Translations under genes and position numbers: made by a program
Shown here: positions 8,994 to 18,270 of the stretch, piece after piece
How positions within the stretch are numbered: the stretch's first letter is position 1
How the letters are laid out: every line of letters begins with the position of its first letter
The notes under the pieces: model-generated
What the model was told of the DNA's origin: nothing
Database searches by the model: none
What the model saw: only the letters and a program-made list of their open reading frames with translations
NCBI RefSeq assembly: GCF_001465595.2
Contig: NZ_CP013481.2
Coordinates: 620,001 to 684,000 of the forward strand
Direction of reading: 5' to 3'
Source of the DNA: Pandoraea apista
GTDB lineage: Bacteria; Pseudomonadota; Gammaproteobacteria; Burkholderiales; Burkholderiaceae
Length of the DNA stretch: 64,000 nucleotides

Positions 8994-9893
8994 ATGGTCA
9001 CTCCGACGCCCTTGCATCCGCGTCAGACGAAGCGTCCGGCCGCCCATGCCGACGCAAGCGCCATCCCGCGCGTGCTTCCCGTCTCCCGGCCCGGCCGCTG
9101 TGCCGCCGCCGCGGGGGCGGGTATTTTCGATCAGGTCGACGAAACGGACCCGTTTCTGTCGGTCGACATTTTTCGCCGTCACGGCGCCTGTATTCCGGCG
9201 CACCCGCACGCGGGATGTGTGGTGGCGACCTATCTTTTCCCCGAATCGACCGCCTCGCTGCGCTGCCGTCATGCCCACGGTGGCGACGACGTTCTGCCCC
9301 CGGGCGATCTGCTCTGGCTGGACACGAACTGCGGCACGGTGCACGAGGAAGTGCCCGATAACGCTCGCGCCGCAGTGCGCGGCGTGCGACTGATCGTCAA
9401 TCGTGCCGGGCGTCATGCGCGCGGCGCGCCGGTGCAAACCGTCGTTCGCGCCGCCGCTATGCCGCGCTGGTCCGAGGGCGCGGTCGACCTCACGTTGGTC
9501 TGCGGACAGTGGGATGAGCGTGAGGTGGCGCGTGCACAGGGCGAGCGCACCACGTTGTTGCAGCTCGACTGGCGCGACGACGCGTTGCGAACGCTGACCA
9601 TTCCGTGCGATGGCCGTCGTTGGGTGGCATTGATTGCACAGGGCGAGGCGGCGCTTGCCGGTCATGCCCTGCGTGCGGAAGGCGGCGGGGCGGAAGCTGT
9701 GACGCTGCCGCCCGGCGTGTGGCAACTGGCCGGGCGCGCCGGGGCGCGTCTGATTGTGGCCGGTGGCGAGCCGCTTGCCGAACCCGTGGTCTATCGCGGC
9801 AACTTCGCAGCGCGCGACGAGAGCGATCTCGTTGCGCTCACGCGCCGCTATCAGCAAGGCGAGATGGGCACGCTGCCCCCTATCGTCGAATAA
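8994..9893 (+). CDS. Pirin-family cupin protein
   Basis: About 299 residues starting at ATG 8994. The first cupin contains HPHAGCVVATYLFP (about residues 66-79) and PGDLLWLDTNCGTVHEEVP (about 102-120), which match the pirin pattern with metal-binding His residues (HPH and the His of VHEE). The C-terminal cupin-like domain holds AGARLIVAGGEPLAEPVVYRGNF split over about 245-268. Bacterial pirins bind Fe or Ni, and some have quercetinase activity; the role here is unknown. The first 30 residues are poorly conserved, so the true start could be further in. Confidence 0.85.
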   Translation: MVTPTPLHPRQTKRPAAHADASAIPRVLPVSRPGRCAAAAGAGIFDQVDETDPFLSVDIFRRHGACIPAHPHAGCVVATYLFPESTASLRCRHAHGGDDVLPPGDLLWLDTNCGTVHEEVPDNARAAVRGVRLIVNRAGRHARGAPVQTVVRAAAMPRWSEGAVDLTLVCGQWDEREVARAQGERTTLLQLDWRDDALRTLTIPCDGRRWVALIAQGEAALAGHALRAEGGGAEAVTLPPGVWQLAGRAGARLIVAGGEPLAEPVVYRGNFAARDESDLVALTRRYQQGEMGTLPPIVE

Positions 9894-9918
9894 GACCCTA
9901 CCCGCGCGTCCGAAAGCA

Positions 9919-9955
9919 AAACGGGGATCCGGCCACCTGGGCCGGATCCCCGTTT
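9919..9955. terminator. Bidirectional terminator between pirin and siderophore receptor genes
   Basis: A 16-bp perfect stem (9919-9934 with 9940-9955) around a 5-base loop, located between convergent genes. The stem ends in A and T runs on its outer sides, so it can serve both strands. Confidence 0.85.
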
Positions 9956-9974
9956 CCGGTTTACCGAAGTGCGA

Positions 9975-12266
9975 TTACTGATGGAAGTTCAGCGTCAGCA
10001 TGGCGGTGCGACCCGGTGCCCATGTTGCGTAGATCGGATAAGCGCTCGCGTAGTATTTTTTGTCGAAGATGTTCTGCACGTTCAGTTGCAGATCGACAGT
10101 GCGCGACACGCGATACGTTGCCATGGCGTCGAAGCGTGCGTAACCCGGTGTCCACTTGCGCGTGGTGGACGACACCGATGCATAAGTGAGGCTCGAGAGT
10201 GTCATGCCCGCGCCGACGGTGAATTTTGGCATCACTTCATAATCGGTCCACAGCGTGAGGTTGTGCTTCGGCACCATCACCATCGGCAGGCCGTTCGAGC
10301 CCGGCGCTGCCCCCGGTCCCGCGTCCGTCGTGATCGCGTTCAGATACGAGTAACCGCCGAACACGCGCCAGTGGTTCGTCAGGCTGCCGGCCCAGCCGAG
10401 TTCGGCGCCGCGCACGCGTTGACTGCCCGCGTTGATCGTGCCGCCGAGGCCATCCGAGACGCGCGCGTTCGTCTTGTCTGTCTGGAACAAAGCAGCAGTC
10501 AGCGACAGGCGTTGATCGATCACGTCCCACTTCGCACCGACTTCGATGTTGCGGCTGCGTTCCGGCGAAAGGTTGTTGTTCGTCGCGGTGATCTGGTCGG
10601 TACCGCCGCCCAGACCGCTGTTCGCGCCCGGCGGGTTGGCCGAAGTGCCGTACGACGCATACAGGCTCAGCGACGGCAGCACCTTGTAGATCACCCCCAA
10701 CTGGAAGCTGAACAGGTTGGAGGTGTTTTTCAGATCAGGGGCTCCCGCCTGCACGGCGCTGACGTCGAAACGATCGAATCGCGCGCCCGCGTTGATGAGC
10801 CAGCGATCCGAGAGCTTCACGCTGTCGAACAGGTAGGCCGACGCCACGTTGGTGCGCGTGTTGGTCGCCGCGCCGGGGAAGCTCTTGTCGCCGTTGAGCG
10901 CAATGCTGCCGGTCCAGGGGTTGTCCGGATTCCAGTTACCGAGGGTCGTGCAGTTGTACGCCACCGAGCACGGACCGCCCGAGCGAATGTTGTTGCCGGC
11001 GCGATCGGTGACGAGATAACCCTCGTACCGGCTTTGCTCGTTGCTGAATTCGACGCCGCCCGTGAGCGTGTGCTCGAAGCCGAACAGCGTGGCTTTGCCC
11101 GTGAGTTCGGTCTGGTTGGCGATGCTGTTGGTCGCGTACTTCCCGCTCTTGGCTTGCAGCGAAATGATGTTCGACGTGGCCGACTGGAACTGCGGATTCG
11201 TGGCGATGTAATCGAGCGTGGCGCGGCCGACCATCGTGGTGTTCTTGATCTTCCACGTGTCGTTAATGCGGTGCTCGACCTTGATTTCGCCGGTGTCGGT
11301 CTGGCCACGGCGATAGTCGCGGTTGTTCAGGCCGTAGAACTGATTGCGCTGGAAACCGCCGTCCGGCGTGCCGCCTGCCGAGCGGAACGGCGCGCTGAAG
11401 TCCGGCATGTCATACGAATTCAGGTGGTAGTAGCTGACCGTGACGGTGGTCGGGCTGTTCAGGCCAAAGGCGACCGACGGTGCCACGCCCCAGCGCTTGC
11501 TGTAGACGTTGTTGCGACCCGCCTGATCGGCATCGTGGCCCATCACGTTCAGGCGCACGGCGGTCTGATCGTTGACCTGACGGTTCACGTCCATCGTCAG
11601 ACGCTTGTAGCTGTCGGTGCCGAGACCGAGGCTCGCGTTGGTGAAGTCTTCCAGACGCGGGGTCTTGGTCGTGATGTCAATGCTGCCACCGACAGCGCCA
11701 CGTCCGGCATAGACCGAATCCGGGCCCTTGATGACGCTGATGTTCTCAATGTCGAACGTCTCGCGGTTCTGTACGCCGGAGTCGCGCATGCCATCGACGA
11801 AGATCGAGTTGCGCGATTCGAAGCCGCGAATGACTGGGCGGTCTGCCGACGGGTTCGCGGCGGCATCGCCACCGATGAACGTGATGCCCGGCACGGTCTT
11901 GAGCGCGTCGGCGAAAGTCGTGGCGTTCGTCTGCTTGATCAATTCTTCCGGAATGACTGTGATCGAGCGCGGCGTGTCGCGCAGCGGGGCCACGAACTTG
12001 TATGACGGCAACGTCTTTGTCTGCATGGGCGACGATACGGTGCTGTCGTTGACCTGTGTCGTCGGCAGGGCGACCGCAGGTGCGGCGGTCGGGGCAGACG
12101 TTTGACCATTGGCCGACGAAGCCGACGAAGCCGACGAATCGGGCGATGCAGCCGACGTTGACTGGGGCGTTTGCGCTTGGGCGTTCAGGGAGCTGAAGCT
12201 ACCGGCGACCACGAGGGCGCAGGCTGAGGCAAGCAGACGCTGACGCGTCTGGAAGGCGGTTGACAT
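9975..12266 (-). CDS. TonB-dependent siderophore receptor (catecholate type)
   Basis: 763 residues. A signal peptide (residues 1-30, ending AQAQ) is followed by a low-complexity Ser/Ala/Pro stretch, a TonB-box region, a plug domain (PRSITVIPEELIKQ, then VPGITFIGGD and RGFESRNSIFVDGMRDSG) and a 22-strand barrel ending in LTLNFHQ with terminal aromatic character. The plug with VDGMRD matches the Fiu/FhuE-like group of ferric siderophore receptors, which take up iron chelates using TonB energy. A Fur-like box lies 70 bases upstream. No TonB, ABC or biosynthesis gene is next to it. Confidence 0.93.
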   Translation of the reverse strand: MSTAFQTRQRLLASACALVVAGSFSSLNAQAQTPQSTSAASPDSSASSASSANGQTSAPTAAPAVALPTTQVNDSTVSSPMQTKTLPSYKFVAPLRDTPRSITVIPEELIKQTNATTFADALKTVPGITFIGGDAAANPSADRPVIRGFESRNSIFVDGMRDSGVQNRETFDIENISVIKGPDSVYAGRGAVGGSIDITTKTPRLEDFTNASLGLGTDSYKRLTMDVNRQVNDQTAVRLNVMGHDADQAGRNNVYSKRWGVAPSVAFGLNSPTTVTVSYYHLNSYDMPDFSAPFRSAGGTPDGGFQRNQFYGLNNRDYRRGQTDTGEIKVEHRINDTWKIKNTTMVGRATLDYIATNPQFQSATSNIISLQAKSGKYATNSIANQTELTGKATLFGFEHTLTGGVEFSNEQSRYEGYLVTDRAGNNIRSGGPCSVAYNCTTLGNWNPDNPWTGSIALNGDKSFPGAATNTRTNVASAYLFDSVKLSDRWLINAGARFDRFDVSAVQAGAPDLKNTSNLFSFQLGVIYKVLPSLSLYASYGTSANPPGANSGLGGGTDQITATNNNLSPERSRNIEVGAKWDVIDQRLSLTAALFQTDKTNARVSDGLGGTINAGSQRVRGAELGWAGSLTNHWRVFGGYSYLNAITTDAGPGAAPGSNGLPMVMVPKHNLTLWTDYEVMPKFTVGAGMTLSSLTYASVSSTTRKWTPGYARFDAMATYRVSRTVDLQLNVQNIFDKKYYASAYPIYATWAPGRTAMLTLNFHQ
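12112..12138. repeat. Three tandem 9-bp repeats in the receptor gene
   Basis: GCCGACGAA occurs three times in direct succession (12112-12120, 12121-12129, 12130-12138). On the coding strand it gives SSA-type tripeptides in the mature N-terminus of the siderophore receptor. The 9-base period keeps the reading frame. Confidence 0.85.
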
Positions 12267-12335
12267 ACGTGTGTTCCGGCAGTGGCGTCACCGTCGGACA
12301 CTTCGCAGGCCGGGCAACGCACAATTATTGTTTTT

Positions 12336-12354
12336 GATAATGAGATAGATTCGC
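12336..12354 (-). promoter_or_regulatory. Fur-box-like operator upstream of the siderophore receptor
   Basis: GATAATGAGATAGATTCGC matches the 19-bp Fur consensus at 13 of 19 positions, with the left half nearly perfect. It sits about 70 bases before the receptor start in the otherwise empty stretch 12,267-12,591, where AT content is locally raised. Iron repression through Fur is inferred. I see nothing else in that gap. Confidence 0.6.
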
Positions 12355-12591
12355 ATTACCGTTACGGAGCGGAAGTGTAATATTTCAAAACATTCCTGTA
12401 AACGTTTAATCGCGCGCATGACGCCGTTTTTCTCACGATGTGGAATTCATGAGGCGGCATACGCCGATTCGTATCGGTCTGCCGATGAGATTCGCCCGGG
12501 CGCAGACGCGATCGCCGGGACGATCACGTCTGCGCGCCGGGGGGCGCAACGTCGGAAATGGGGAGAGGCTGCGGGTGAATCCCGCAGCGGT

Positions 12592-13587
12592 TCAATTCGG
12601 CACGCGCCAGTCGATGGGCGTCTTGCCGTGTTGCCGAAGGAAGGCGTTGGCGGCGCTGAAGTGGCCGCAGCCGAGAAAACCGCGATGCGCCGAGAGGGGC
12701 GACGGGTGAGGCGCCTCGAGCAGCAGATGGCCGTGACCGGCGAGCAGCGGCGCTTTGGCCTGCGCATGGCTTCCCCACAGCAGAAAGACCAGCGGCCCCT
12801 GCTGCGCGGCAAGGCCTGAGAGCAAGGTGTCGGTGCAGGCTTGCCATCCCCCGGTCTTGAACGGCTTCGCATGACTGGCTGCGTTGGCGGCTTCCACCGT
12901 CAGCGTGGTGTTCAGGAGCAGCACGCCTTGTTTCGCCCAGGCGTCGAGATTGCCGTGCGAGGGCGCGGGGATGCCGAGATCGCGTTCGATTTCCTTGTAG
13001 ATGTTGCGCAGCGATGGCGGCACGCGTACGCCGCGTTGCACCGAGAACGCCAGACCGTGCGCCTGCGCAATACCGTGATCGTCGCCGTGATAGGGGTCTT
13101 GCCCGAGGATGACCACCTTGACGTCCTTGGGCGAGGTCATGCGAAGCGCGTGGAAGATGTCCGCCGGGTAGACGGTCTTGCCGGTGGCGACTTCGGCGTC
13201 GACGAAGCGGCACAGCGGTGCGTAAGCCGCGCTCTCGACGAATGGTGAGACCAGCGTTTTCCAGTCGTGCGGTAATGCGTCGAACTGATCTTCGACACGG
13301 CCTTTGAGCGGACCCGCGGCGTTGTCGCCGCCCGAGCCGGGGGTGGCCGCCGCCGCGACCGGCCCGGACACCGGGGTCGACGATGCCCCCGATTTAGGCG
13401 GACGTCCGCGGCGGCGCGGCGGCGCATCGGCGGCCTTGGGTACCTCCGGCGTCCCGGTCGCCTGGGGAGCGGCTTGCTCCGGCACGGTCGCGTTGTCAGT
13501 GCTGGCGGCCGGCGCAGCGTCGTCGAACAGCGAACCCTGCCGTTCGTCGTGTTTCGCCGGGGATCCGGCGCGTGAGCGTGATGTCAT
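12592..13587 (-). CDS. ung: Uracil-DNA glycosylase, family 1, with long N-terminal extension
   Basis: 331 residues against about 220-230 for most bacterial Ung proteins. The catalytic domain (from about residue 100) has the water-activating motif GQDPYHG at 162-168 and the C-terminal HPSPLSAHRGFLGCGHF, which carries the catalytic His and minor-groove loop. It removes uracil from DNA in base excision repair. The extra N-terminal about 100 residues are Ala/Pro-rich and hold QGSLF at residues 17-21 and RRRGRPPKSG at 58-67, which resemble a sliding-clamp binding motif and an AT-hook. The start at 13585-13587 is uncertain because an internal start could remove part of this tail. Confidence 0.93.
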   Translation of the reverse strand: MTSRSRAGSPAKHDERQGSLFDDAAPAASTDNATVPEQAAPQATGTPEVPKAADAPPRRRGRPPKSGASSTPVSGPVAAAATPGSGGDNAAGPLKGRVEDQFDALPHDWKTLVSPFVESAAYAPLCRFVDAEVATGKTVYPADIFHALRMTSPKDVKVVILGQDPYHGDDHGIAQAHGLAFSVQRGVRVPPSLRNIYKEIERDLGIPAPSHGNLDAWAKQGVLLLNTTLTVEAANAASHAKPFKTGGWQACTDTLLSGLAAQQGPLVFLLWGSHAQAKAPLLAGHGHLLLEAPHPSPLSAHRGFLGCGHFSAANAFLRQHGKTPIDWRVPN

Positions 13588-13679
13588 GCAATGCGTCTGT
13601 CGAGTGGGCCCGGCAGGCCAATCAGGCCAATCATGCCGAAAGGGCGGGCGGTGTAAGGAGGGCGGTCGGCGCGCGTCGG

Positions 13680-14375
13680 TCAGTGGCCGAGAACATCTTG
13701 CCGCAGACGATAGCCGCGCTGTGCCTTGCTCACATTGTCGCTGTGCAACTCGGGCAACACATCGCGCAAGTTCTGCGCGAGGGCGTGGAGAACGCGCTCG
13801 CCCTGACCTTCGCGATCGTTGTCAGGCGTGTCGAGCAGCTCCAGTTCGACCTCGACGAGCGGCGCCGTGTGACGTTTGCCACCGGCGTCGACGGCGACCT
13901 CGCCCCGATCGAACGCAATCTCGACGGCGGTGCCGTCACCGGCGATATACCGCCACAGGCGCCGCACGAAGTTTGTCTCGAACTGGGCGACGACATTCGC
14001 TCCTTCGGCACGCAACAACTCGGCGGTAGCCGGCACATCGCAGGCTGCAATCAGCTTCGGCAGTTCGAGCGCTTCGCCCTGCACGGCTTGCTCCCACTCA
14101 TGACGCACATGCAAGCCATCGCGCGCTTCGCCAACCGACTTGAGCGTTTGCAGCCATTGTCCGGCGTGAGCGTCGCGCGCCACGAAGCGCAGGCGTAGCG
14201 CAGCCTTGGCGCTTGCCAGCGCGAGCGAGGGGGTGTCGAAATAGCGATTGACGAGACGGCGTTCCCCTCGCGCTTCGGCGCCGGGCAAGCGGTCGAGGTG
14301 AGAGATCAGCGCGTCGGCGCGTGCGGCGGGCAGGTCGCCCGGCAGAGCAAGTTTGAGTTCGCGTTCGATGGCCAT
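13680..14375 (-). CDS. CYTH-domain protein (inorganic triphosphatase / class IV adenylate cyclase-like)
   Basis: 231 residues. The signature ExExK is seen as ERELK at residues 4-8, right after the start, with RYFDTP (about 42-47), RLR near 60 and further acidic and basic residues that line the triphosphate tunnel (VEVELEL near 187). Family members hydrolyse inorganic triphosphate or related compounds; a few make cAMP. The start at 14373-14375 has a perfect AAAGGAG. No CHAD domain is fused at the C-terminus, unlike E. coli YgiF. The position downstream of trpC on the same strand suggests possible readthrough. Confidence 0.88.
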   Translation of the reverse strand: MAIERELKLALPGDLPAARADALISHLDRLPGAEARGERRLVNRYFDTPSLALASAKAALRLRFVARDAHAGQWLQTLKSVGEARDGLHVRHEWEQAVQGEALELPKLIAACDVPATAELLRAEGANVVAQFETNFVRRLWRYIAGDGTAVEIAFDRGEVAVDAGGKRHTAPLVEVELELLDTPDNDREGQGERVLHALAQNLRDVLPELHSDNVSKAQRGYRLRQDVLGH

Positions 14376-14461
14376 CGAGCAGCTCCTTTGAGGGGGAAAC
14401 GCCGGGCGTGCCGTGCGTCGCTGCTCCGTGCAGGCGCGATACAGCTTGCCGGGCATCGAGT

Positions 14462-14481
14462 GGTGTCCCAAGCGGGACACC
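14462..14481 (-). terminator. Hairpin downstream of trpC
   Basis: An 8-bp perfect stem, GGTGTCCC at 14462-14469 and GGGACACC at 14474-14481, with a 4-base loop, 36 bases after the trpC stop. No T-tract follows, so it may be an RNA-stabilising or Rho-associated hairpin rather than an intrinsic terminator. Confidence 0.4.
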
Positions 14482-14517
14482 GTGCCATCGATCGCTTATG
14501 TGACACGGGGTTGCGCG

Positions 14518-15330
14518 TCAGCGGGGCATGTCGAACAGCGTGGCGAGTGCATCGCCCGGCTCGGGCGCGCGCATGAAGGCTTCGCCGACGAGAAAGGCAT
14601 TGACGTTGGCCGCGCGCATGCGCGCCACGTCGTCACGCGACAGGATACCCGACTCCGTGACCACCAGACGGTCGTCCGGAATGTGTTTGAGCAGGCCCAG
14701 CGTCGTGTCGAGCGAGACTTCGAAGTTGTGCAGGTTGCGATTGTTGATGCCCAGCAGCGGCGTGCTCAGCTCCAGCCCCGCGTCAAGTTCGCGGCCGTTG
14801 TGCACTTCGACGAGTACGGCCATACCGAGTTCGTGCGCCTGCGCTTCGAGCTCGCGCATATGCGCCAGCTCCAGCGCGGCGGCGATGAGCAGAATACAGT
14901 CGGCCCCCATCTCGCGCGCCTCGTAGACCTGATAGGCATCGATCATGAAGTCTTTGCGCAGCACGGGCAGATCGCAAGCGGCGCGTGCGGCCTTCAGATA
15001 CTCGGGCGCGCCTTGAAAGAACTGTACTTCGGTCAATACCGAGAGACAGGCGGCGCCGCCTTGCTGATACGACTCGGCAATTTTCGGCGGCACGAAGTTC
15101 TCGCGAATCACGCCCTTGGACGGGCTGGCCTTCTTGATTTCGGCGATCACACCGGACAAACCGCCGTCGATCTTCGTGCGCAGCGCACCTACGAAGTCAC
15201 GCGTGCGCAGCGCGCTGTCGCCGACAGTGGCTTCGGCGTCGCGGCGCAAGCTGGCGAGGTCGCGAACGCGCTTCGCAGCGGCGACTTCTTCGGCCTTCAC
15301 GGCCAGGATCTTGTCGAGAACGGTAGACAT
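14518..15330 (-). CDS. trpC: Indole-3-glycerol phosphate synthase
   Basis: 270 residues, normal for a monofunctional TrpC. It converts 1-(2-carboxyphenylamino)-1-deoxyribulose 5-phosphate to indole-3-glycerol phosphate. TIM-barrel motifs are visible: [10 protein letters not shown] near residue 66 (catalytic Lys), VLRKDFMID near 124, and [17 protein letters not shown] near 193 with ES near 217. It is the last gene of the trpG-trpD-trpC unit, 69 bases after trpD. The gap holds a GC-rich inverted repeat but no promoter that I can see. Confidence 0.97.
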   Translation of the reverse strand: MSTVLDKILAVKAEEVAAAKRVRDLASLRRDAEATVGDSALRTRDFVGALRTKIDGGLSGVIAEIKKASPSKGVIRENFVPPKIAESYQQGGAACLSVLTEVQFFQGAPEYLKAARAACDLPVLRKDFMIDAYQVYEAREMGADCILLIAAALELAHMRELEAQAHELGMAVLVEVHNGRELDAGLELSTPLLGINNRNLHNFEVSLDTTLGLLKHIPDDRLVVTESGILSRDDVARMRAANVNAFLVGEAFMRAPEPGDALATLFDMPR

Positions 15331-15399
15331 ATCGATTTAGGATTCGGAGCTACAGGATAGCGGCGGGCGCGATCGGGCCCGCCGGGGGCGTGTCGAATT

Positions 15400-16428
15400 T
15401 CAGGCTTTGAACCGCTGCGTGAATGCGATGAACGCGTCGAGCTTCGCGCGCGCCGCGCCGCTGGCGATCGATTCGCGCGCCATGCCGATGCCGTCGGCAA
15501 TCGATGCTGCACGGTTGGCGGCGTAGAGGGCGGTGCCGGCGTTCAGCGTGACGATCTCGCGAGCGGTGCCCGCCTTGTTATCGAGCGCTTCGATGAGCAT
15601 CGTCTTCGACTCCTCGGCGCTGCCGACCTTCAGGCTGCGATTGCTCACCATCTGCAGGCCGAAGTCTTCCGGATGAATTTCATATTCCGTGACCTTGCCG
15701 TCCTTCAACTCGCCGACCAGCGTGGCGGCGCCGAGCGACACTTCGTCCATGCCGTCCTTGCCGTAGACCACGAGCACGTGTTCGGCGCCCAGACGCTGCA
15801 TCACGCGCACCTGAATGCCGACCAGATCGGGGTGAAACACGCCCATCAACTGGTTCGGCGCACCGGCCGGATTCGTGAGCGGGCCGAGAATATTGAAGAT
15901 CGTGCGCACGCCCATTTCCTTGCGGATCGCGGCAACGTTCTTCATGGCCGGATGATGGTTCGGCGCAAACATGAAGCCGATGCCGACATCGCGCAGACAC
16001 TCGGCCACCTGTTCGGGCGAGAGCATGATGTTCACGCCGAGCGCTTCGAGCACGTCGGCACTGCCCGACTTCGAGCTAACGCCACGATTGCCGTGCTTGG
16101 CGACCTTCGCGCCGGCCCCGGCGGCCACGAACATCGACGCGGTGGAAATATTGAACGTGTGCGACACGTCGCCACCCGTGCCCACGATGTCCACAAAATG
16201 CTCGTCGGCCGGTGAATCGACGTGATTCGCGAACTCACGCATCACTTGCGCGGCGGCGGCGATCTCGCCAATGGTTTCCTTCTTCACGCGCAGGCCGGTA
16301 ATGATCGCGGCGGACATGACCGGGGAAATCTCACCCTTCATGATGAGGCGCATCAGGTGCAGCATCTCGTCGTGGAAGATTTCGCGGTGCTCGATGGTGC
16401 GCTGCAGGGCTTCTTGCGGGGTAATCAT
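15400..16428 (-). CDS. trpD: Anthranilate phosphoribosyltransferase
   Basis: 342 residues. It joins anthranilate and PRPP. The PRPP-binding segment [15 protein letters not shown] (about residues 84-98) and the [21 protein letters not shown] region (about 110-130) are canonical, with [14 protein letters not shown] near 170. The start at 16426-16428 (MITPQEAL) is chosen over a longer in-frame start that would overlap trpG. It lies 37 bases downstream of trpG and is clearly in the same operon. Confidence 0.97.
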   Translation of the reverse strand: MITPQEALQRTIEHREIFHDEMLHLMRLIMKGEISPVMSAAIITGLRVKKETIGEIAAAAQVMREFANHVDSPADEHFVDIVGTGGDVSHTFNISTASMFVAAGAGAKVAKHGNRGVSSKSGSADVLEALGVNIMLSPEQVAECLRDVGIGFMFAPNHHPAMKNVAAIRKEMGVRTIFNILGPLTNPAGAPNQLMGVFHPDLVGIQVRVMQRLGAEHVLVVYGKDGMDEVSLGAATLVGELKDGKVTEYEIHPEDFGLQMVSNRSLKVGSAEESKTMLIEALDNKAGTAREIVTLNAGTALYAANRAASIADGIGMARESIASGAARAKLDAFIAFTQRFKA

Positions 16429-16465
16429 CGTTGTCTCTCTTTTCTGTCGGTTCGGTGCCGATAAC

Positions 16466-17053
16466 TCAGGCGGCTTGTGCCACACGCGGGGCGGCCTGCA
16501 GGAAGTTGCGCAAAACGTCGTGGCCGTGTTCCGACAGGATCGACTCCGGGTGGAATTGCACGCCTTCGACGTCGAGCGTCTTGTGACGCACGCCCATGAT
16601 TTCGCCGTCGTCTGTCCACGCAGTGACTTCCAGGCAGTCGGGCAGCGAGGCGCGCTCGATGGCCAGCGAGTGATAGCGCGTGACAGTGAAGCGTTTGGGC
16701 AGATTCGCGAACACCCCTTGTTGGGTCGTTTCGATCTCGCTCACCTTGCCGTGCATGATTTGCTGAGCGCGAACCACCTTGCCGCCGAAGGCTTCGCCGA
16801 TGGCCTGATGGCCGAGGCAGACGCCGAGAATCGGAATTTCACCGGAGAAGCGCTTGAGCACGTCGAGTGTGATGCCTGCGTTGGCCGGGCAGCTTGGGCC
16901 GGGCGATAGGCAGATGCGCTCGGGGGCGAGGTCGTCGATCGTGTCGAGGGTGATTTCGTCGTTGCGAAAGACCCGCACGTCTTCGCCCAATTCACCGAAG
17001 TACTGGACGATGTTGTAGGTAAACGAGTCGTAGTTGTCGATCATCAGCAGCAT
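16466..17053 (-). CDS. trpG: Anthranilate synthase component II (glutamine amidotransferase)
   Basis: 195 residues. A class I glutamine amidotransferase domain with the nucleophile Cys79 in [15 protein letters not shown] and the His-Glu pair in [10 protein letters not shown] near residues 168-177. It supplies ammonia to TrpE. In this genome it is the first gene of the trpGDC unit, and its partner trpE lies about 15.5 kb away at 32,569-34,074. A role also in folate synthesis (PabA) is possible and is common in this class. Confidence 0.96.
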   Translation of the reverse strand: MLLMIDNYDSFTYNIVQYFGELGEDVRVFRNDEITLDTIDDLAPERICLSPGPSCPANAGITLDVLKRFSGEIPILGVCLGHQAIGEAFGGKVVRAQQIMHGKVSEIETTQQGVFANLPKRFTVTRYHSLAIERASLPDCLEVTAWTDDGEIMGVRHKTLDVEGVQFHPESILSEHGHDVLRNFLQAAPRVAQAA

Positions 17054-17448
17054 GATGGTCCCTGTTCGTCTGGTGACAAAGGATTGTCGAACGCATGAGA
17101 TTTGCGAATTCCCCCTGAGCGTGCCCCCACATTGAGTTCGCGATCCGCGGGGGAGGGCGCTATGGGGATGAGATAGACGTGGCGGGTTACCGCCACCAGC
17201 GCAGGGCGGCGGTCAGGGGCGACCAGAGGAGGGAGGAAGACTGATGCGACTTCATAGTGACGCCGATTGTAGCAGCATCTGCCGGGGGGCGTGGGCAGGG
17301 CGTCGTAAAAAGCGGTCAATCGGCGGGTTTCGCGCGTGAACGGGGCGTTTCTCGCAAGAATGTGCGCACCGCAGCCACCATCCTTCGACGATTCTGCAAC
17401 GGCGGCCGAGCGGGGGCATCGCCCTCGTTCGGCCGCTCGCCGGGGCCT
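17054..17448 (-). other. Intergenic region upstream of trpG
   Basis: About 395 bases without a convincing gene. It should hold the promoter for trpGDC, but I could not pick out clear -35 and -10 boxes. A long imperfect hairpin at 17402-17436 (8-bp perfect outer stem plus further pairs with G-T matches) lies just after the dsbG-like gene and may end that transcript. A reading frame here contains two adjacent Trp codons but no good start or attenuator-like structure. Confidence 0.5.
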
Positions 17449-18261
17449 TCAAAGCGTGCCGAGTACCGTTGCCAGTGCTTCGGGGCGCGGCATGCCGTTC
17501 ACGCGTTGGATCGCGCCCGTTTCGTCGCGATAGACGATACCGGGCGTGCCTCGAAACCCAAGTTCCGCCATCAATTGCTCATGAGCCGCCAGCGTGTCGG
17601 CGATCTCGGGCGACACGCCCGGCGCAGGGGCAATGCCACCGCTGGCGTACTGTTGCTCGTTTCGTAAAAGCGCAGCGGTACGGTCCGGGGCGCCGAGAAT
17701 GGCTGCCGCCTTCGTGCGGCTGTCGGGCTTGATGACGCCCACCATCACATGGCGCAATTGCACCTTGCCGGCGTCGACCCATGGGCGCGCCGATGCCCAG
17801 AAGCGATTGCAGAAGCGGCAATTCGGGTCGCTGAACGTGTACACCACGCGCGGGGCGTCTGCCTTGCCGTCCTGCACCCACGAGGCGGCGGCGAGTTTCG
17901 ACCAGACGGTCTCGCTCGTCGGCTGAGTAAGGAGGTCGTCGATGCGCTCCATGTCCAGCGGGTTGCCGTTCGCATCGATGCGCGTGCCGACGATCGCTGT
18001 GCCGTCGCGCAGCACATAGAGGGCAATCGGTTGCTGGCCCGCCGTGCCGGCGAATCCGCGAAGCTCGGTGCCGGTACCGGTGTCGAATGGCCGGAGATCC
18101 TGCAACCCCTCTTGTGCCAGGGCGCGAACAACCGCAGGCGTGTCCGGGCTGCCGGTCTGCGTCGCACCGCCGAAGCGGCCGGGAACGACCATGAAGACGG
18201 CGGCGACGATGAGGACCGGCACGGCGATCAGGGCGGGAATGACAAACTTGCGAACAGACAT
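17449..18261 (-). CDS. DsbG/DsbC-like periplasmic thioredoxin-fold protein
   Basis: 270 residues. An N-terminal uncleaved-looking membrane segment (residues 6-27) is followed by a DsbC/DsbG-type N-domain and a thioredoxin domain with FSDPNCRFCNRFW (redox Cys 148 and 151) and the cis-Pro loop RGTPGIVYRDETG. The CxxC is CRFC rather than the usual CPYC, which should shift its redox potential. It follows the TlpA-like gene by 9 bases and the dsbD homologue beyond it, so the three form one electron-transfer unit: DsbD delivers electrons across the membrane to the two periplasmic partners. Its substrate is unknown. Confidence 0.88.
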   Translation of the reverse strand: MSVRKFVIPALIAVPVLIVAAVFMVVPGRFGGATQTGSPDTPAVVRALAQEGLQDLRPFDTGTGTELRGFAGTAGQQPIALYVLRDGTAIVGTRIDANGNPLDMERIDDLLTQPTSETVWSKLAAASWVQDGKADAPRVVYTFSDPNCRFCNRFWASARPWVDAGKVQLRHVMVGVIKPDSRTKAAAILGAPDRTAALLRNEQQYASGGIAPAPGVSPEIADTLAAHEQLMAELGFRGTPGIVYRDETGAIQRVNGMPRPEALATVLGTL

Positions 18262-18270
18262 CGAAAACTC

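Noticed and set aside
15360..15386. GC-rich inverted repeat between trpD and trpC
   Set aside because: It has no T-tract and lies inside an operon; it is probably a local mRNA hairpin.
17252..17452. Open frame upstream of trpG with a Trp-Trp pair, considered as a second trp leader
   Set aside because: It lacks a close start with a Shine-Dalgarno, overlaps the end of the dsbG-like gene and has no pair of alternative hairpins.
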